Assembly: GCF_964204645.1 (NCBI RefSeq)
Contig: NC_134031.1
Span: 16,303,307-16,367,306 of the forward strand
Length of the DNA stretch: 64,000 nucleotides
Direction of reading: 5' to 3'
From: Tubulanus polymorphus
Taxonomy: Eukaryota > Nemertea > Palaeonemertea > Tubulaniformes > Tubulanidae
The stretch's first letter is position 1, and each line of letters opens with the position of its first letter. A model generated the notes under the pieces. The model worked only from the letters and a program-made list of their open reading frames with translations, did not search any database and was not told the origin of the DNA. This document shows, one piece after another, positions 10,874-25,500 of the stretch. The translations under genes were made by a program, and so were the position numbers.

Positions 10874-11802
10874 ACACATACGCACATACTGTTTATTACG
10901 TACATCAGTTATATACAATGCATTGTTATATAGAGAAATCTCTTCAGCTATCCGCAATGCATGCTGCTTTCAATTCAGTGACGTCTCTCCAGACATGGTC
11001 TGCTTCCACGTGGTCAGTAACATGCTGAATTGATGTCGTTTCCAAAATAAAAAGGCATACGTCTCCACAGACGCTAGAAATCGGTATCTTATCACTGTCC
11101 AGTGTATAGATAGTTTTATCTTATTTATTCATCTACCTTAACATATTTATTTGATAGCTGTTTTATTAAGTTTTTAGTGTTTTATCGAAACAAAGTTTGG
11201 TGATGAGATTCTTCAACTGCTGATTGGGTTATATGTTACACGATATTCAATGTAAATTATACTGAAATAAGAATATATCTCTAGGTTATATGCACTGTGA
11301 ATGTTTAAAACTTGGTTGTAAACTTCTGTTTATCTGAAATCTTCCTCTGAAATGCTCCTCAATATTCTGCTAAGAAAATTTTCTTTCTTGTAACTTGTTA
11401 TTTGATTTTTTAACTGTTTTTTTTTTATTTGAACATGAATCTTTTCCCCTCCTAACTGCTGCTCTAGTTTTTAAATGAATTAAAACATTATTTAAAATTG
11501 TGATCAATCTTTTTTCTCTGTATCAAAAAGAATTAAAGGAAATAAAATAAACACCAAAGATATAAAAACATTGATGTAGTTTGCCTTTATTTATTTGTTT
11601 TTTCGGATACGGATATGATATATGTGGCAATAACTAATTGGATCCGGGTCAGGATTGACAATAGGGCCCCAGTGAACCGTAGCTCCCGCTAGCAAAAAAC
11701 TACCGTAACGTGCTGCCACCAGTGGACAAACTTCATACTACTACCCGGAAATCTACTGCCGGTGTTTTTTGGACGTGTCTTTTAATTTTGCCTTGTTTAA
11801 TC

Positions 11803-13706
11803 ATGTTTGCGGACACGTTCCTGATTCTTTTTATCTCGATATGCACTGCGCTGTTAGGAGAAGGTAATTTTACATTTTTCTCAGCTCGTTAAGCCTCCGA
11901 AAACGGTTATTATGTTGCCAGTAATGTATTGTAGGCGAGTAGTCTGCAGGTCTGTGGAGACTCCCTTTTTTAATCAGCTGGGAAATGTTTTTGGTAGCCA
12001 CTTTTTATCATACTCCAGGTTTAACGTGGTTAATGGTATACAGAACTGATAAATACAAAAAGTTAAAAGCTGAAGTCGATAAACAGAGCAAGAAATGTAA
12101 GTTCTAATCACATAATTCTAAAGCCCAGCCATTTTCCCATTTATTTCGATCCCTACTAGCCGTCAATCATTTTTACATCTTGTTTTATCGCGTTTCAGTG
12201 GAAACACGTAAAGAACGAACAGGAGAATCACAAGATCGAAGTCTGAAAAAGAAAATAGAACGTCAGGAAGAAAAACTAAAAAACCATAATAGAGATCTTT
12301 CACTGGTAAGAAAATATTAAGTGATATATGAATGAATTTATCACTGTTTATCCCTTTCAGTGCTGACAGTTTCATAGCCAAAAATGCTGGAGATATTTTT
12401 AAAATTTGGTAAAATCCCACCTCAGTGCTTCGTATCTAATTAATTAGGCTCAATACATGTACTGCAGGGTAGGCACAATATAGGGTGGGTGAATTATACA
12501 CTGCATAACAGGTTAGACACGTTGAAAGGGTTGTAAGTTAATAACGTGAATTTCTTCGCGCAAATGATGTTTTCTAAACTTTGAATAAAAATGTTTCATC
12601 GTAATTTTCAGGTAAAAATGAAGTCTATGTTCGCTATAGGATTTGCCTTCACAGCGTTATTAAGCATGTTTAATTCCATGTAAGTTCTCGATATTTTATC
12701 TCGAGATTTTTTTATTCGATTCATTCACGTATTTCAATCGTTATAATAATTCACCGTTTCGTTCGTATGATATTTCAGATTCGACGGCCGAGTTGTCGCG
12801 AAGCTGCCGTTCGTTCCAATCTCATGGATTCAGGGTATATCTCATAGAAATCTGATGGGTGACGATTTCACCGATTGTTCGTTTATATTTCTGTATATTC
12901 TCTGCACTATGTCTATTCGACAGGTAAGTCCAATCTTACTGACCGAAATTAAAGCAAAGGTAGATGGTCCTCTTGAAATTAGAGCAAATTTAGATCGTCC
13001 TAGCTTGAAATAAGAGCAAATTTAGATGGTCCTTTTAGCTTAACTGCCGTTATGAACTACCGTTATTTCGATGATGGCCTCTAACCTTTACTTATGTAAC
13101 ACCTAAGTCTGCTTCCCTATTCCTGTAGAGAAAACAGTGGCTGGTATATCCAGTCTTTCGGGTAGGGGGTCAAAAACCTAAGGAGATTGTCTGAAAGTCT
13201 TTAGAAATTGTCGTGATGAGCATTTACCTGGAATGGAAACTCATGATGAATTCCAGGCATGATTGGAATACTTTTCCAACTCGCAAATTGACTAGTGTGA
13301 CGACTTCCACTTCAGCACGAAAATTAATATGCTTCCTCCTGGATCTGCCACTGGGCTCACTCAGTTTTTAGTTGATACCAGCGGGCCCCTGGTGTTACTT
13401 AATGCCTGTGTTGGGCAATAAGTCAGTCATAAAGTACATGCTCTTACTGTAAATTGCTACCTTGCTTCATAAGCAGACGATATCATTTTGGATTTAGCTT
13501 CAGTTTGCACTCAGTACTGATTTCAAAGAAGACGACATTTAAAAATGCTACCTTTTGAAATTTTATCATTCAAAATGAAGCTTTTTTATCCTGGTATTCT
13601 GAATTTTGTTTTTCAGAACGTTCAAAAACTGCTCGGATTTGCGCCGTCAAGAGCTGCTAATAAACAAAGCGGTCTATTTTCACCACCGACACAAACCGGA
13701 AAATAA
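11803..13706 (+). CDS. TMCO1: TMCO1, ER calcium load-activated channel / translocon-associated membrane protein
   Basis: Six coding exons: 11803-11863, 12019-12096, 12199-12305, 12612-12679, 12779-12923 and 13617-13706. They sum to 549 nt, or 182 residues. The N-terminal membrane segment (MFADTFLILFISICTALL) is followed by a basic coiled coil at about 27-85 (ends RQEEKLKNHNRDLSLVKMK), a second membrane region (FAIGFAFTALLSMFNSIFDG) and a C-terminal hydrophobic stretch (CSFIFLYILCTMSIRQ). Length and sequence match the ~188-aa animal family. Family role: an ER membrane protein that releases excess ER calcium and joins the multipass translocon. An in-frame ATG at 11710 would add 31 residues; the shorter start was preferred because family homology begins there. 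AATAAA at 13864 likely ends the mRNA. Confidence 0.97.
12347..12532. mobile_element. Putative MITE in TMCO1 intron 3
   Basis: The ends are inverted: ATCCCTTTCAGTGC at the left and, read on the minus strand, ACCCTTTCAACGTG at the right. About 186 bp, no ORF. Target-site duplication is not clear. Confidence 0.45.
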
Positions 13707-14068
13707 TCAGTATTCGAAGCGACTCATTTGTAAATAGACATCAGTCAAGTTTTAATTCTAAATCCTTTTCTTTATTATTTCATCTCCTGATTTTTACGAT
13801 TAATCACTCAATTGTCATCAATTCAAGATGCAGTTTTCATCGTGTAAATTATTATTTGTTGTCAATAAACGATACAACCGGTATTACATTTTATATATGT
13901 CTTGTCCTATTCTGTGATAATCGGCAGCTTCAAAGGAAATAGTTAATGAGACTTGCTCATACCGCAGACAGGTGATTACCCTGACCATCGCAACGTTTGG
14001 GTGTCGATAAGATATTTATTACAAGGTCATGCTATGCTCATCGTTAGTGGATTTTTCATACACTTATC

Positions 14069-14174
14069 TAGGGATGATTCATTTATTACGTACGCATGAA
14101 ATTTGACTTTTTCATATATATTAAGCATTACAGTACGCATTGCACCGACCCCTCCCCTAATGCGAATGATCCCC
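14069..14174. mobile_element. MITE family F, copy 1
   Basis: About 106 bp beginning GGGATGATTCATTTATTACG and ending GCGAATGATCCC, flanked by CTA on both sides (3-bp target duplication). The motif GTACGCATTGCACCGACCCC is shared, on the opposite strand, with the copy at 34997-35162. Confidence 0.7.
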
Positions 14175-14179
14175 TACAA

Positions 14180-14760
14180 GCAATTGGAGTCAATATATAC
14201 TATCTGAATGTAATTTCTCATAGATCAAAGAGATCAGAGCTGCCAACTGTTCTCAATTTTCAGTATTTGTTAATTTTCTATGAGAAATACTGATTTGATT
14301 TGTTCGATGCATGCAGAAACATGAAACGTTACTTTAGGTCTTACTGTTGATAACCGATTAATTGAACATTTTTATATTTCCAATTAAATCTTATTGAAAA
14401 GATTCATTTTGTTACTGATAGCAACTTTTATAGGTTGGCAGCCATGGTTCGTGTTAAGTGAACGCTAAGCAGTGGCAAAACCTGGTATTATAAGTGCAGT
14501 TAGGTAGCACATGCGTTTAAAGAATCCGTTAACAATGGAAATATCGGCAGCACCGCGAGGAAAAGCTGGATAAATTTATTTTAACGGCAGAGAAGAATTT
14601 AATCAGCAATATTTAATTTTTCCCTTTTAGAATTCTAAAAGGAAAAAAAAAACCATTTCGGATCGAAAGGGTGAAGACGGGCATCCTCATAGTTTTTAGG
14701 GCAGAATTACTCCCAAGAGATAGTCGCAAATAACAAAACACACGCAAATCATCAAAATTA
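14180..14760. other. Intergenic region between convergent TMCO1 and ATP13A1
   Basis: AT-rich, with no coding exon or structured repeat recognised. TMCO1 ends near 13890 and the ATP13A1 3' UTR probably ends near 14755. Confidence 0.5.
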
Positions 14761-16569
14761 TTGTCATTTTATTAGCCACCCACAGAACACTAAAAAAATT
14801 ATACACACATTCATTTCATAAATATTCCAATATAACAAAATATGCAGAAAAAGAACTGAAATCAGAGATAGATAATGATGAGACCCATATTCATAAGTTT
14901 AACTACACGTACATGTCAGTCTTACAAATAACTATGGAACTGAACCAGGCATACAGAGGTAACGCACGATACAATACAACTTCATTGTCTCTTGTTTTAT
15001 AAAAGCTTCAATGAGGTTGAAACATAGAACATAACCGAAACCTCAGAATAATAAGACACGTACAATGATCAAACATTCTTAGAAATTTTTTTTTCATCAA
15101 TCCATAAACCCCCGCTATCTTACACAATATTCCGGTACTAGGGACATTTGGCAGTAACATAATACATTTGTCTCTCAAAATTCATACAAAAGACTACATC
15201 ATTCTTCATCGTTCAAGTAATCCATCAACACTACCGTACTTTATCATCAAAACTCGATTATTAGGTAAACATAAAATATGTCGGGCGTATAATGTACACT
15301 GGGTTATCATGTTCAGTATGCAAAAAGCAATACATCTATAATAGTATTTCATCTAATCAATAGTGATTCCGAGTGAATCCATTTCTCTGCAGATTTAGGA
15401 CATCAAGAGCCAAGGATTGAGATACAACAAAGGCCCCAAGATATCTTAAATATTCTGCATACTGGTATATGTTCTAGCAATTGATATACAGTAGCACGTC
15501 CTTTATAACAAATTTTTTGATATGATTTTCTGTTCCATTGAAGTTAGCACAACCAATGCATAATCTACTAGTCTTTGAAAACTTTTATAAAATCATTGTG
15601 CTCAATTTTTGATGAAAATCTTATCCAGGCTATGCAGTGTTTAGATATTGAAGTTTTTCTCAATCAAAAATAACTGAGTCTTAGGAAAAAATATTATCTA
15701 CAAGTTCATTGTATATACATGTACAACATATTCATTTTGTTAGATTAATTCTGTGTTGTCATAAATGCAAATAATGTTTAGTAACCAGTAACTAACTAGA
15801 GAATTATTCTTTACTTTTTGATTTCATATCTGTTCTAACCGGAGAGGTTAATTCAGCCGTGATCAAGGTTGGTTCAAAAATGTTTAGCTCTACCACATGA
15901 ACTGTATTCTCTAACCTAAAATCTACTAATCCGTTACCAATAGAGTCCATTTTTCATGAAATTCAATTCAATATTGTATTTCCGCGACGATTGAAACCTT
16001 ATAATCCACAGACGAATCAGGGTCAGGGCTAGACGGTATTGAACTGAGGGCACTTTACAATTGGCACTCCCAGTATCCTTCCCAAAATGCCAAAGGCATG
16101 AAGCCAAACAAAAGGGCTACAGGGCTCTGGGAGGCTATCAGTCAATAAGAATGAACCGCATAATCTCATCCATATTCCATACTAGGCAATACAGATAATA
16201 ACCCCTTGGATCCCCACCTAAAATCAATTGTATCCCGAATTTCAATATTTTCTAGTTTTATCATCGAAATATGATAATCAAATAATTCCTATAATCAATC
16301 TAAGTTGTTGGAATAAATCTTGTCAATAAAATACTTCATACATCTGCTTCAGAGGATCTAGAAACTTCCAAACCAAACGTATTTCGCTACTCGCACTTCT
16401 GATACACAAGGTAGCATAGCACTTTCAATAACCCATCAGTTTTATATATTTCAATGTGTATATGTATTGTATAGTTAAATACTGGTTAAACGACGATTCT
16501 TTGAAAGAAGTTATAAATAAAAGTTATTAATAAATATATTCACAGGTGCGCTGCGAGATGATAATTCTC
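14760..16569 (-). other. ATP13A1: Probable 3' UTR of ATP13A1
   Basis: AT-rich non-coding sequence follows the ATP13A1 stop codon (16572-16570). A minus-strand AATAAA (plus-strand TTTATT at 14768-14773) could end a ~1.8-kb 3' UTR; nearer signals may also be used. No ORF of interest. Confidence 0.45.
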
Positions 16570-19500
16570 CTATGAGCGAACGCGCCCTACGCCGCATAGA
16601 AACAATAATATTCTATCGACTACGTAAGCCAGCATCAAATCTCCGACCATAACCAGCAGCACGGTATTTCGGAACTGAAAATAAGATGTGAAATCTTTTA
16701 GATTTTTCATTTCAAAATACGCAGAAGGTCGGACTGACAGAGGCAAAAGGCAGCACTTTTCAAAGTAAAACAGACTGAACTTTTCCCCGAATCCAAAGAC
16801 AGAAGGCAAGTGCAATGCCCAGTTGAAATCGCACATAATGACACAACAGAATGCGATAAAATTTGTCAGTAGAAATTTCATGTGACGAATGTTTAGTCCG
16901 AAAAGTGATCGTTTCAACAATTTCAGGATTTTACTAGGAAGGTAGGCATTAATTAGGGCCTATCCTAAATATTTCCATAGGTAAGCGATTTTTAGATTTC
17001 GTCTAAGTCGCTACAAACACTGGCTTGAATTACGGTAAAAAGAAAATTAAGCTATTAAGGCTGCATCGCCGAAGATTTAGAATCCGGCTTTCACTCATTT
17101 GTTCTTAAAAAGCGCACAATTACTTACATCAGTTGGTAACTCGACGATTTCGAACTGTTGAGCTAATTCCGGAATGAATCCACTAGCCAAAGCTATCACA
17201 GCGCTGCCAGAACATAGAAGGCTGTACAAAAGCGGTTTATTTTCGGTTAAACTTTCCATAAACGGATGACCCTAAAAAAAGTTAAACGATCGGATTCCAT
17301 TCAACACATGATTCAACAGCGCAAAAAGAATGTACATTAGTACAGTTAAATCCGCTTAATCCGGCTTAATCTGGATTTTGGTCTAATCCGGACAATCTCT
17401 ACAATCCATTTGTTCATTACCGGTAATTTACAAGAAAATGACTTTGAATCCCGATTTCCCATAAACCGGTTGAATTTTCTTGATGCAGTAAAACCCGCTC
17501 AATCCAGATCGGCTTAATCCGGAGAATATTTGCAGTCCATTTGTTCATTAACATACAAGAAAATAGACTTTTAAACCGGATGAATTTTGTTCGTACCAAA
17601 TGATCCGAATTAAGCGGATTCTACAGTACGAGATATGAGATATTGATACGAATACGAACCCTGTAATTTACAGCAAATGTCGAAACTTGCATCGTCATCG
17701 AAATTAGGTATACTACCGAGTTCAATAGGTTCGGCTCAAATTTAGATTCTAAATCTACAAATTTTTCCTTCCTGAAAGAAAGAAACATAGTACGTAGAGA
17801 CAAATGCTGCACATAAAATCCCGGAACGATCGACTTCAGAATTAAGAGCGGCTTACCTCGGAGGAAGTCGTTTACCAGTTTCTTGAAACAGATAAACTAT
17901 ACTACTAAAATGTACAGCGAATTGTATTAAAACTGTGACTACTGTATAGAAATTGAATATATTCGGTAACGGTCTTTCTCTCGACAATGATTTCAACGGC
18001 TGAAACGAGAAAAGTACGGAAACCTCATCATACACATTGACGGGTAAACTGACGTCAATGTCAGTATTTCAGAGTTCGTGAGAAAAACTGACAGTTGATC
18101 ATTTTTGCAATTTATTTTGACATTTTTGAAGTTTTTACTAAAATAACTAACTTACGCCTAAAAACAAATTATTAGGTATGAACACATCTGCAACATAATC
18201 CTTCTTTACGTATATATTTGTCTTAATAGTAATAATGATAATAATTAGTGTCATTCATATAGCGCAGGTATCCATGCCTAACTAGTCTAGTTCTTATGCG
18301 CTCCAAATTTGGTATTATTACCCCCAGCCTATAACTCTGTTCCAGTCTTATCTTTATCTTAACGATTGTCTTGATGAGGTTAAGTCAAAATAAACTCTAT
18401 CATCAACTGTGGGTTTTGCTCATTAAATCATAGATATCGCTTATTCTATGTTGATTGATGCAGCAGCAGCCGAAATTTACCTTCGACCTGGATATGAATA
18501 GGAAACATCCAGCTAACAGAAGACCCTGCATCGTAGCCTGAGTGTCGGAGAATTTGACACCGTTTAAGTACAACACGCTTTGACTGTATGCCAAAATCAA
18601 AGCGTTCAATGCTAATATTTTAAACATCTGCAGCGTTGTGACCAACGTACAGCGGCCTTGTTTTATTATATGCAGAACTGAAATAAAGAATTAATTCAAT
18701 GAGGATCTGATCATTGTTAGAGTGAATCAATCATGATGCAGTGAACTAAAAATGCACAGTAGGATGGCAACAATTAAAAACTTTATTTAGTAATGTTTTT
18801 CAAACATTCAAAACATTTTTCTTCTTATATATGCCAGTATGTACATATGTTAACACGGGGTCCCTACAGATCAGTCATTCCTGGGTATAAGGAGTTTTAG
18901 AGGAGAAAATTTCAAATTTCAAGGAAGCGTCTGCATCACTTTCATATCCTGATTACTGTAGCAAATTTTCATCCTTAAGTCTTACTGAACTAGGTTTCTA
19001 ATTTTGTAATGGCCTAATTGGGAAAAATAAATCCCAACTGTACCGATTTAGGCATAGTCTACCGTACAACTATAAACTAGATAAAAATTTCTAATTGCCT
19101 TTTTCTCAAAATTGAAGGAGATTTAAAGGAGTTTTGCTCGAATCAAAGTCGTTTCAAGCACCTCCAAAGCATTTTCCGTTTAGAAGGAGTTTTCGAGGAA
19201 TCACAGGGTCGTAGGCACCCTGTAACATCTCTCAAATGATGAGGTTGAATTGGTATCAGCGAAGAAAATATACTAAATCAATCGACAATGAAGTATTCAA
19301 TTACTGCCGTCGTCTACTGTAGTTCCATAAATCATTTGACTCTCTACCGGGATGTATGTAGTGAAATACTTACTACACTGAGGTGTCGATAGTTTCGATG
19401 TAAAAGGTGAAGCTATGCTCGCGTCACCCAATCTCACCACTTGAGCTTTCTCTTCCTCTTCCATTTCTTTCAATAAAGTCGCCAACTTTTTCTGTAATAA

Positions 19501-22500
19501 ACCGATTTCTCACATAATAAACCACCAAAGAAGCTGTTATCACAAGAGCGTTTTTGACTGGTGCCAAAGGTGACTCGACACGGCCCATGCCAAATAAAAC
19601 CACGGGTCAAATTATTCGTGTGGCTGCTAATGATTTCTGAAAGTGACTCACCTCACTTGCCACAGCATTATTTTGATAAACTATTTAGTGACAAGCGAGT
19701 GGTTCACGTGTGAATGCGCTCTCTTATTAGGCACGGATCAAACTTGTCACGGTTCTGGTCCCGGCCAATTTGACCAGCGCCAAATCATCTGTGTGTGATT
19801 GTGGCTATAAATCTAGACAATCAAAATAGAAAGCCAAAAGTTTACAAACCTGAGCGGGAGCAAGGTTATCCCCTCGAGCTACAGCCCGTGATTTCGCGGC
19901 TCTGCTTTGTTTGCCTTTTGAAAATGATTTGAAATCATTCATCGGCGGAGCTGGCGATTGATAGCTGTTGTTTTCGTGCTGCATTCCATCTTTCTCTTTC
20001 GTCGATTCTTTCTTCTTTTTTTCCAGTCGCTCCGGAGCGTTTGCGAGCAACGCGACGCCTTGAATAGAAATTTGTATCCACTCAAATATATCCATTTCCA
20101 AATTGGTTTTTATGGTTCTTACAAAAATTCCCCGATATTTGTCCCAATTTCCCCCGACCCTTGACCAAAAGTTCCCTGATTGAATTATGAAATATCCTCT
20201 GCGAGAGGTTCCTTATGCCACTCGTCACCAGCAAGAACAACACCAAAAATTCTACTTTCCTCACTTTTCCCTGATTTTTAAAAAGAGAATAGATTTTCTA
20301 TGTCGGAAAAAATAAATCTGATTTTCCCTGATCTGCTAGTACCCAGGCCTAGTTTTACAGACTGGTATTAACTTAACCCAGAGGCTAACTTAATTTGTTC
20401 TTAATTGAGTTAACCCCTTGGTTAAAGTTAATACCAGTCTATGAAGGCAGTGTCTCATTGTTACTGTTCGAATTTTCAACAGTGGTACAGTGGAACCTCG
20501 TCACAGCAAACTTCTCAGGATCAGCAATTCTGTTCGTTATAACCGATAGTTCATTATATCCAGTATGAAATAGATTAAATTTTCTTACTCAAGATAAAAT
20601 TCTATATTTGTTATATCCGATGAATCGTTGTATCCGAGTTCGTTATAAAAAGGTTCCACGGTATAAGGGTTCTAATACTCACCAACATGGGCATGTTTCA
20701 ACGCTCCAACATCATTCGTTCCATCTCCGCACATCAACGTTATATAACCGAGATCTTTCAACGATGTAATCACGTATTCCTACACAATAAAAAGGCCCCA
20801 AAAAAACGATCAATCCAAACAAACATTCCTTACAACTGTTATTCTAGTTATTTCAATGAGTTTCGATGATCAGTAATTACCTTCTGTTTCGGGGCAACTC
20901 GGGCGAATACTTGAACGTGAGCTAAAATCTGCTTTAAAAACTTCGGTTCATTCGCAGTAAGGACGGATAATCCCTGGAAATATTTTCAAGACGAAAACAT
21001 TAAACCCGGCATGAAAATTCGGTTTCAATCAATCGGGTTTGACCCGATTTAAATGATCAGCTCCCGGCGATGGTGAAACCTTACCTCACCAGTCAGGCAT
21101 AAATCATATTCTTTTATCAACGGTTTATATCCTTGAGGCGGCACCAATGGTTGGATGATTGTGTCGTCAATCGACTGCCAGTGCCAATCGGAACCTAAGT
21201 CAATCATCGAAAAAGTGAAATCTCTTAAAATCATATTTTGTCTGAAGGTTTCAAATCAATTTCTTTTATACCATAAAAACTGTTACAACAAGGTTTATAT
21301 ACATTGATACCTAGCGGTTCTGTGTGTTTCGAAAGTTCGGTTACTAAGCCGCTCATCTGGTTTGTGTTTATATATTTACTGTGGATGACATCTTGTTTAT
21401 GTTTATTCTCCATCTATGTGAAATAAAATCAGTCACTTCCAAGGTTTCGTAGTAACCAGACGTGTTGCTTCTTTCTCTCGGATCTGTCCCCTCTGGTCGA
21501 ATCGAACCTTTCACGACATTTTGGTGCCGTGACCAGGATGGGGTCAGAAGGAAGGCTAACGGCAATCAGAAGGGCCCAACGGGGCCAAATGACGAAGATT
21601 TTCGGAAAAACGGAAGAAAAACTAGCAGAGATTCTACTCGTCGATGAAAGTTCAAGAACTCTGGAAACTGTTCAACCGTTCTCCACTTTAATCGACGCGC
21701 TGTTCACAAAATTCGAATATTTACGACAATTAGACCAACAATTAATGGATGAAATCGCTGATGAAACCGAGTTAACTAACACTATAGTTGAATCAGATGA
21801 TTATCTCACTGAGATACAAATCAAACTCGGTCGATTCAAACTGAACTTGGATAATCTACTAGCGAAGATACCAAAACCACAATCGCTAAACGAATCTGTA
21901 AGTACCATCAATCGAAGCAGTACTACCTCAACCGGCAGTAAAAAAGTCAATCTACCAAAATTGGCTCTCCCAAATTTCGATGGTGACATTTTGAAATGGT
22001 CTACTTTCTACGATAATTTCATCTCAGCCGTCGATAGCGATCCGCATTTGGACGATATCCAGAAGTTTCAATATTTAGTCGCACAACTCACTGACGAAGC
22101 AGCGCGTACCATAGAAGGTCTGCAAATAACTAGCGCTAACTACAAAGAAGCTCTGACGATCTTAGTAGAAAGATACGGTCAACCTCACAAGATCGTGAAC
22201 GCGTACATCAGAGCTTTATTAGATTTGCAGCCACCGCAGGATCACGAGAGTCTACGCGAATTTTACGATTCTTTGGAAACATATATTCGAGGATTGCGCG
22301 CGCTCGGGAAATCGGAAGATGCGTTCGGTGACATACTCGTTCCGGTAGTCTTCGATAAGCTACCGAGTCCCGTCAAAACACAAATTTCACGGGAGCACGG
22401 AGACCGCGCCTGGACACTTAAAGAACTACGCGACGCGATCCGAAAGGAAATACAAGCTACACAGGCAGGAGCGAGCTGCGTCAACTTCGATAATGAAAAA

Positions 22501-25500
22501 TTATCCGCTCTTCATATAAGCACTAAAACGAGGAAAAATCCGGCCTCGAAAAACAACAGTTGCGCGTTCTGCAAGGGTCCACATACGGCGTTCTCATGCG
22601 ATATAATCGTTAACCCAAAAAAGCGACAAGACATCATAAAGGCAAATCGTAAGTGTTATAACTGTTTTGGCAATCACATGGTAACAGCTTGCCAATCGAA
22701 ATATCGTTGTAAGGTTTGCAAAGGCAAACACCACACTGCTATTCATATAGATCGATATACTGATACGCATATTGAATCAAAAAATATTCATGTCAATATA
22801 GCTCCAACTTCAAGTCCTGTTCTCTTGAAATCGGCTATTGGTCAAATAAATTATGGTTCGAATTCGACCACGGTAAATATCTTGTTTGACGAAGGAGCGC
22901 AGTGCTCATTCATCACTAAAAAGTCGGTAAATGAATTAGGTGTCCGATTGGACAAATTTGAAAAGCAAGATGTAAATATTTCCACCTTTGGTGACAATTC
23001 ACCTGGGGCACGTACTCTACGGAGTATAGATTTAAAACTTCGTACGCGTAAAGGCGAAATTGGTTTACGTGCATTAGTTGTACCGGAAATATGTCCACCA
23101 ATTCAGAACAATGTAAAACTTGCTGTGACAAATCACCCGTACCTTCGAAATTTACCATTAGCACCGTACGTCAACACCAGCAATTGTGAAATTAATCTAT
23201 TAATCGGTGCTGATTATTACTGGTCGATCGTAGAGAATGAAGTGGTTAGAGGAGCTGGCCCGACAGCTGTCAGTTCCAAACTCGGGTTCCTTCTATCAGG
23301 ACCCATCAATTTGAATGCGAATACATCGGTACTCCATACTACCTGTCTTTTGAATACTATACATTCAAACGATGAATTCTCAAAATTATCTAACTACTGG
23401 GATCTTGAAGTAATTGGCATCAAGGAAACGATTAAATCTGAAACAATGAATTTTGAAACGTATCGAGACAATTACCTTAAACGCGATACCAGTGGTAAAT
23501 ATATAGCGAATTTACCTTGGAAAGAAGATTATCCACCGCTCCCTACCAATTTTGATATTTGTACCGCTAGAACTAGATCTATGGTTAAACGCTTGTCTCC
23601 AGAACTGAGGCAGACATATAATGCGATAATAGCAGAGCAACTTTCACGCGAATTTATTGAGATAGTAGAAAATGATGACAAGAGCCAGGGCCATTACATA
23701 CCCCACCACTCGGTTAAAAAGGAATCAATCACAACACCGATTAGAATTGTTTATGATTGTAGTTGTAAACAAGGGGATAATCCTAGTTTGAACGACTGTC
23801 TCGAAAGCGGTCCTTCATTAATAAATGATCTTGTGCAGATATTAATCCGCTTTCGCACGAATAACGTCGCATTTACAAGTGATATTGAAAAGGCATTTTT
23901 AAATGTAAAACTCGGTGAAAACGATAGAAATTTCACAAAATTTCTATGGCTATCAGATCCTACGGATCCCGATAGTCCCTTCAAGGTCTATCGTTTCAAA
24001 TCAGTACTTTTCGGGTCCACTAGCTCACCATTCATCTTAAATTCTGTAGTGAAAACGCATCTACAGTCCGAAAATACAGAAATCTCAATCGATATGCAAT
24101 CAAACATATACGTCGATAACGTTCTCAGCGGCTCTCATAACGCTAAAAAAGCAATTGAATATTTTGAAGAAGCCACGAATACTATGAGCAGGGGTGGATT
24201 TATTTTGAGATCATGGGCTACAAACGACCCAGATCTAAGATCGTTGATAAAACAACAGGCAATGGGTGAGAATAATGAAATCGTCAATGTCGTAGGGTTA
24301 CAATGGGATACGATTAGTGATACTCTTCAGTTTTCAAAGGCCATAAAAGACCCAGCTATGTGCACTCAGTCTGTGGTATCTAAGCGGGAAGTTGTGAGCG
24401 TAACAGCGTCACTATTTGACCCCCTTGGTCTCCTCTCGCCTGTGCATATTCAAGCTAAAATGTTTATCCAGAAATTGTGGCAATCTAAACAAACTTGGGA
24501 TGAACCCTTATCTGATGAATTATCATCACTCTGGTTTGAAATACATCAGCAGTTATACGCCTGTCAACATACAGCTATACAAAGACCATATTTTGGTCAA
24601 CCGACTAGTGAATGTGAACTACACATTTTTGCTGATGCCAGTCCCAATGCTTATGGGGCTGTAGCTTATCTGAAAACTGACAAATCGACTTCAATCATTA
24701 TGGCAAAATCACGGGTTAAACCATTAAAAGAGGTTACTATCCCTAGACTTGAATTATTGGCAGCACTGATCGCTGCACGGCTCGCGAAATTTATCCGTGA
24801 TGCATTCGACAAGTCAAATTTAAGTTTAACAAAATGTGTTCTTTGGTCCGATAGTCAGATCACAATACATTGGATTCGGAGTGAGAAGAAATTACCCACA
24901 TTCGTCGAAAACAGAGTCCGTGAAATTCGGTCTGTCAAATTTGACATAATCAATTATTGTCCTACAAAGGACAACCCTGCTGATCTCTTGACTCGGGGCA
25001 TCAATACCCAAGACTTGGATAATAGTAGATTATGGTGGTTTGGACCAACTTGGCTGCCTAATGGCGATTGGCCAATTGATCGATTGAATAATTCAACTGC
25101 ACTATATTGTTCAGTAAATAATTCTGAATCGCACTCTCAACAGTGTGCAGAATTAGCTAGTACTAATTCTATCTCAGTTCTATCAACTACCGCAACTCCA
25201 TCAGAACCGTCTGGAATACAAAAAGTAATAGATGTCGAGCAATTCAATTCGCTGAATAAATTACTTCGAGTCACAGCATGTGTACTACGCTTTATTTCTA
25301 TTATGAAGAAGACATGTCAACCTAGACATAATCATATTACCGTGCCAGAAATACGTTTGGCTCGTACTACGTGGGTTCGCTCTTTGCAAGATGACGAATT
25401 TTCAAATGAAATTAAATGTATTCAGAAAGGGGGACGAGGTACCCAATTGACTAAACAATTAAACCTATTCACTGATAAAGAGGGTTTAATTAGATGTGGC

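Noticed and set aside
16570-16920. 116-codon ORF as a stand-alone protein
   Set aside because: Only its last 35 codons are real, as the final exon of ATP13A1; the rest reads into the intron.
22263-23984. Minus-strand ORFs under the BEL polyprotein
   Set aside because: Shadows of the 1775-codon plus-strand frame.
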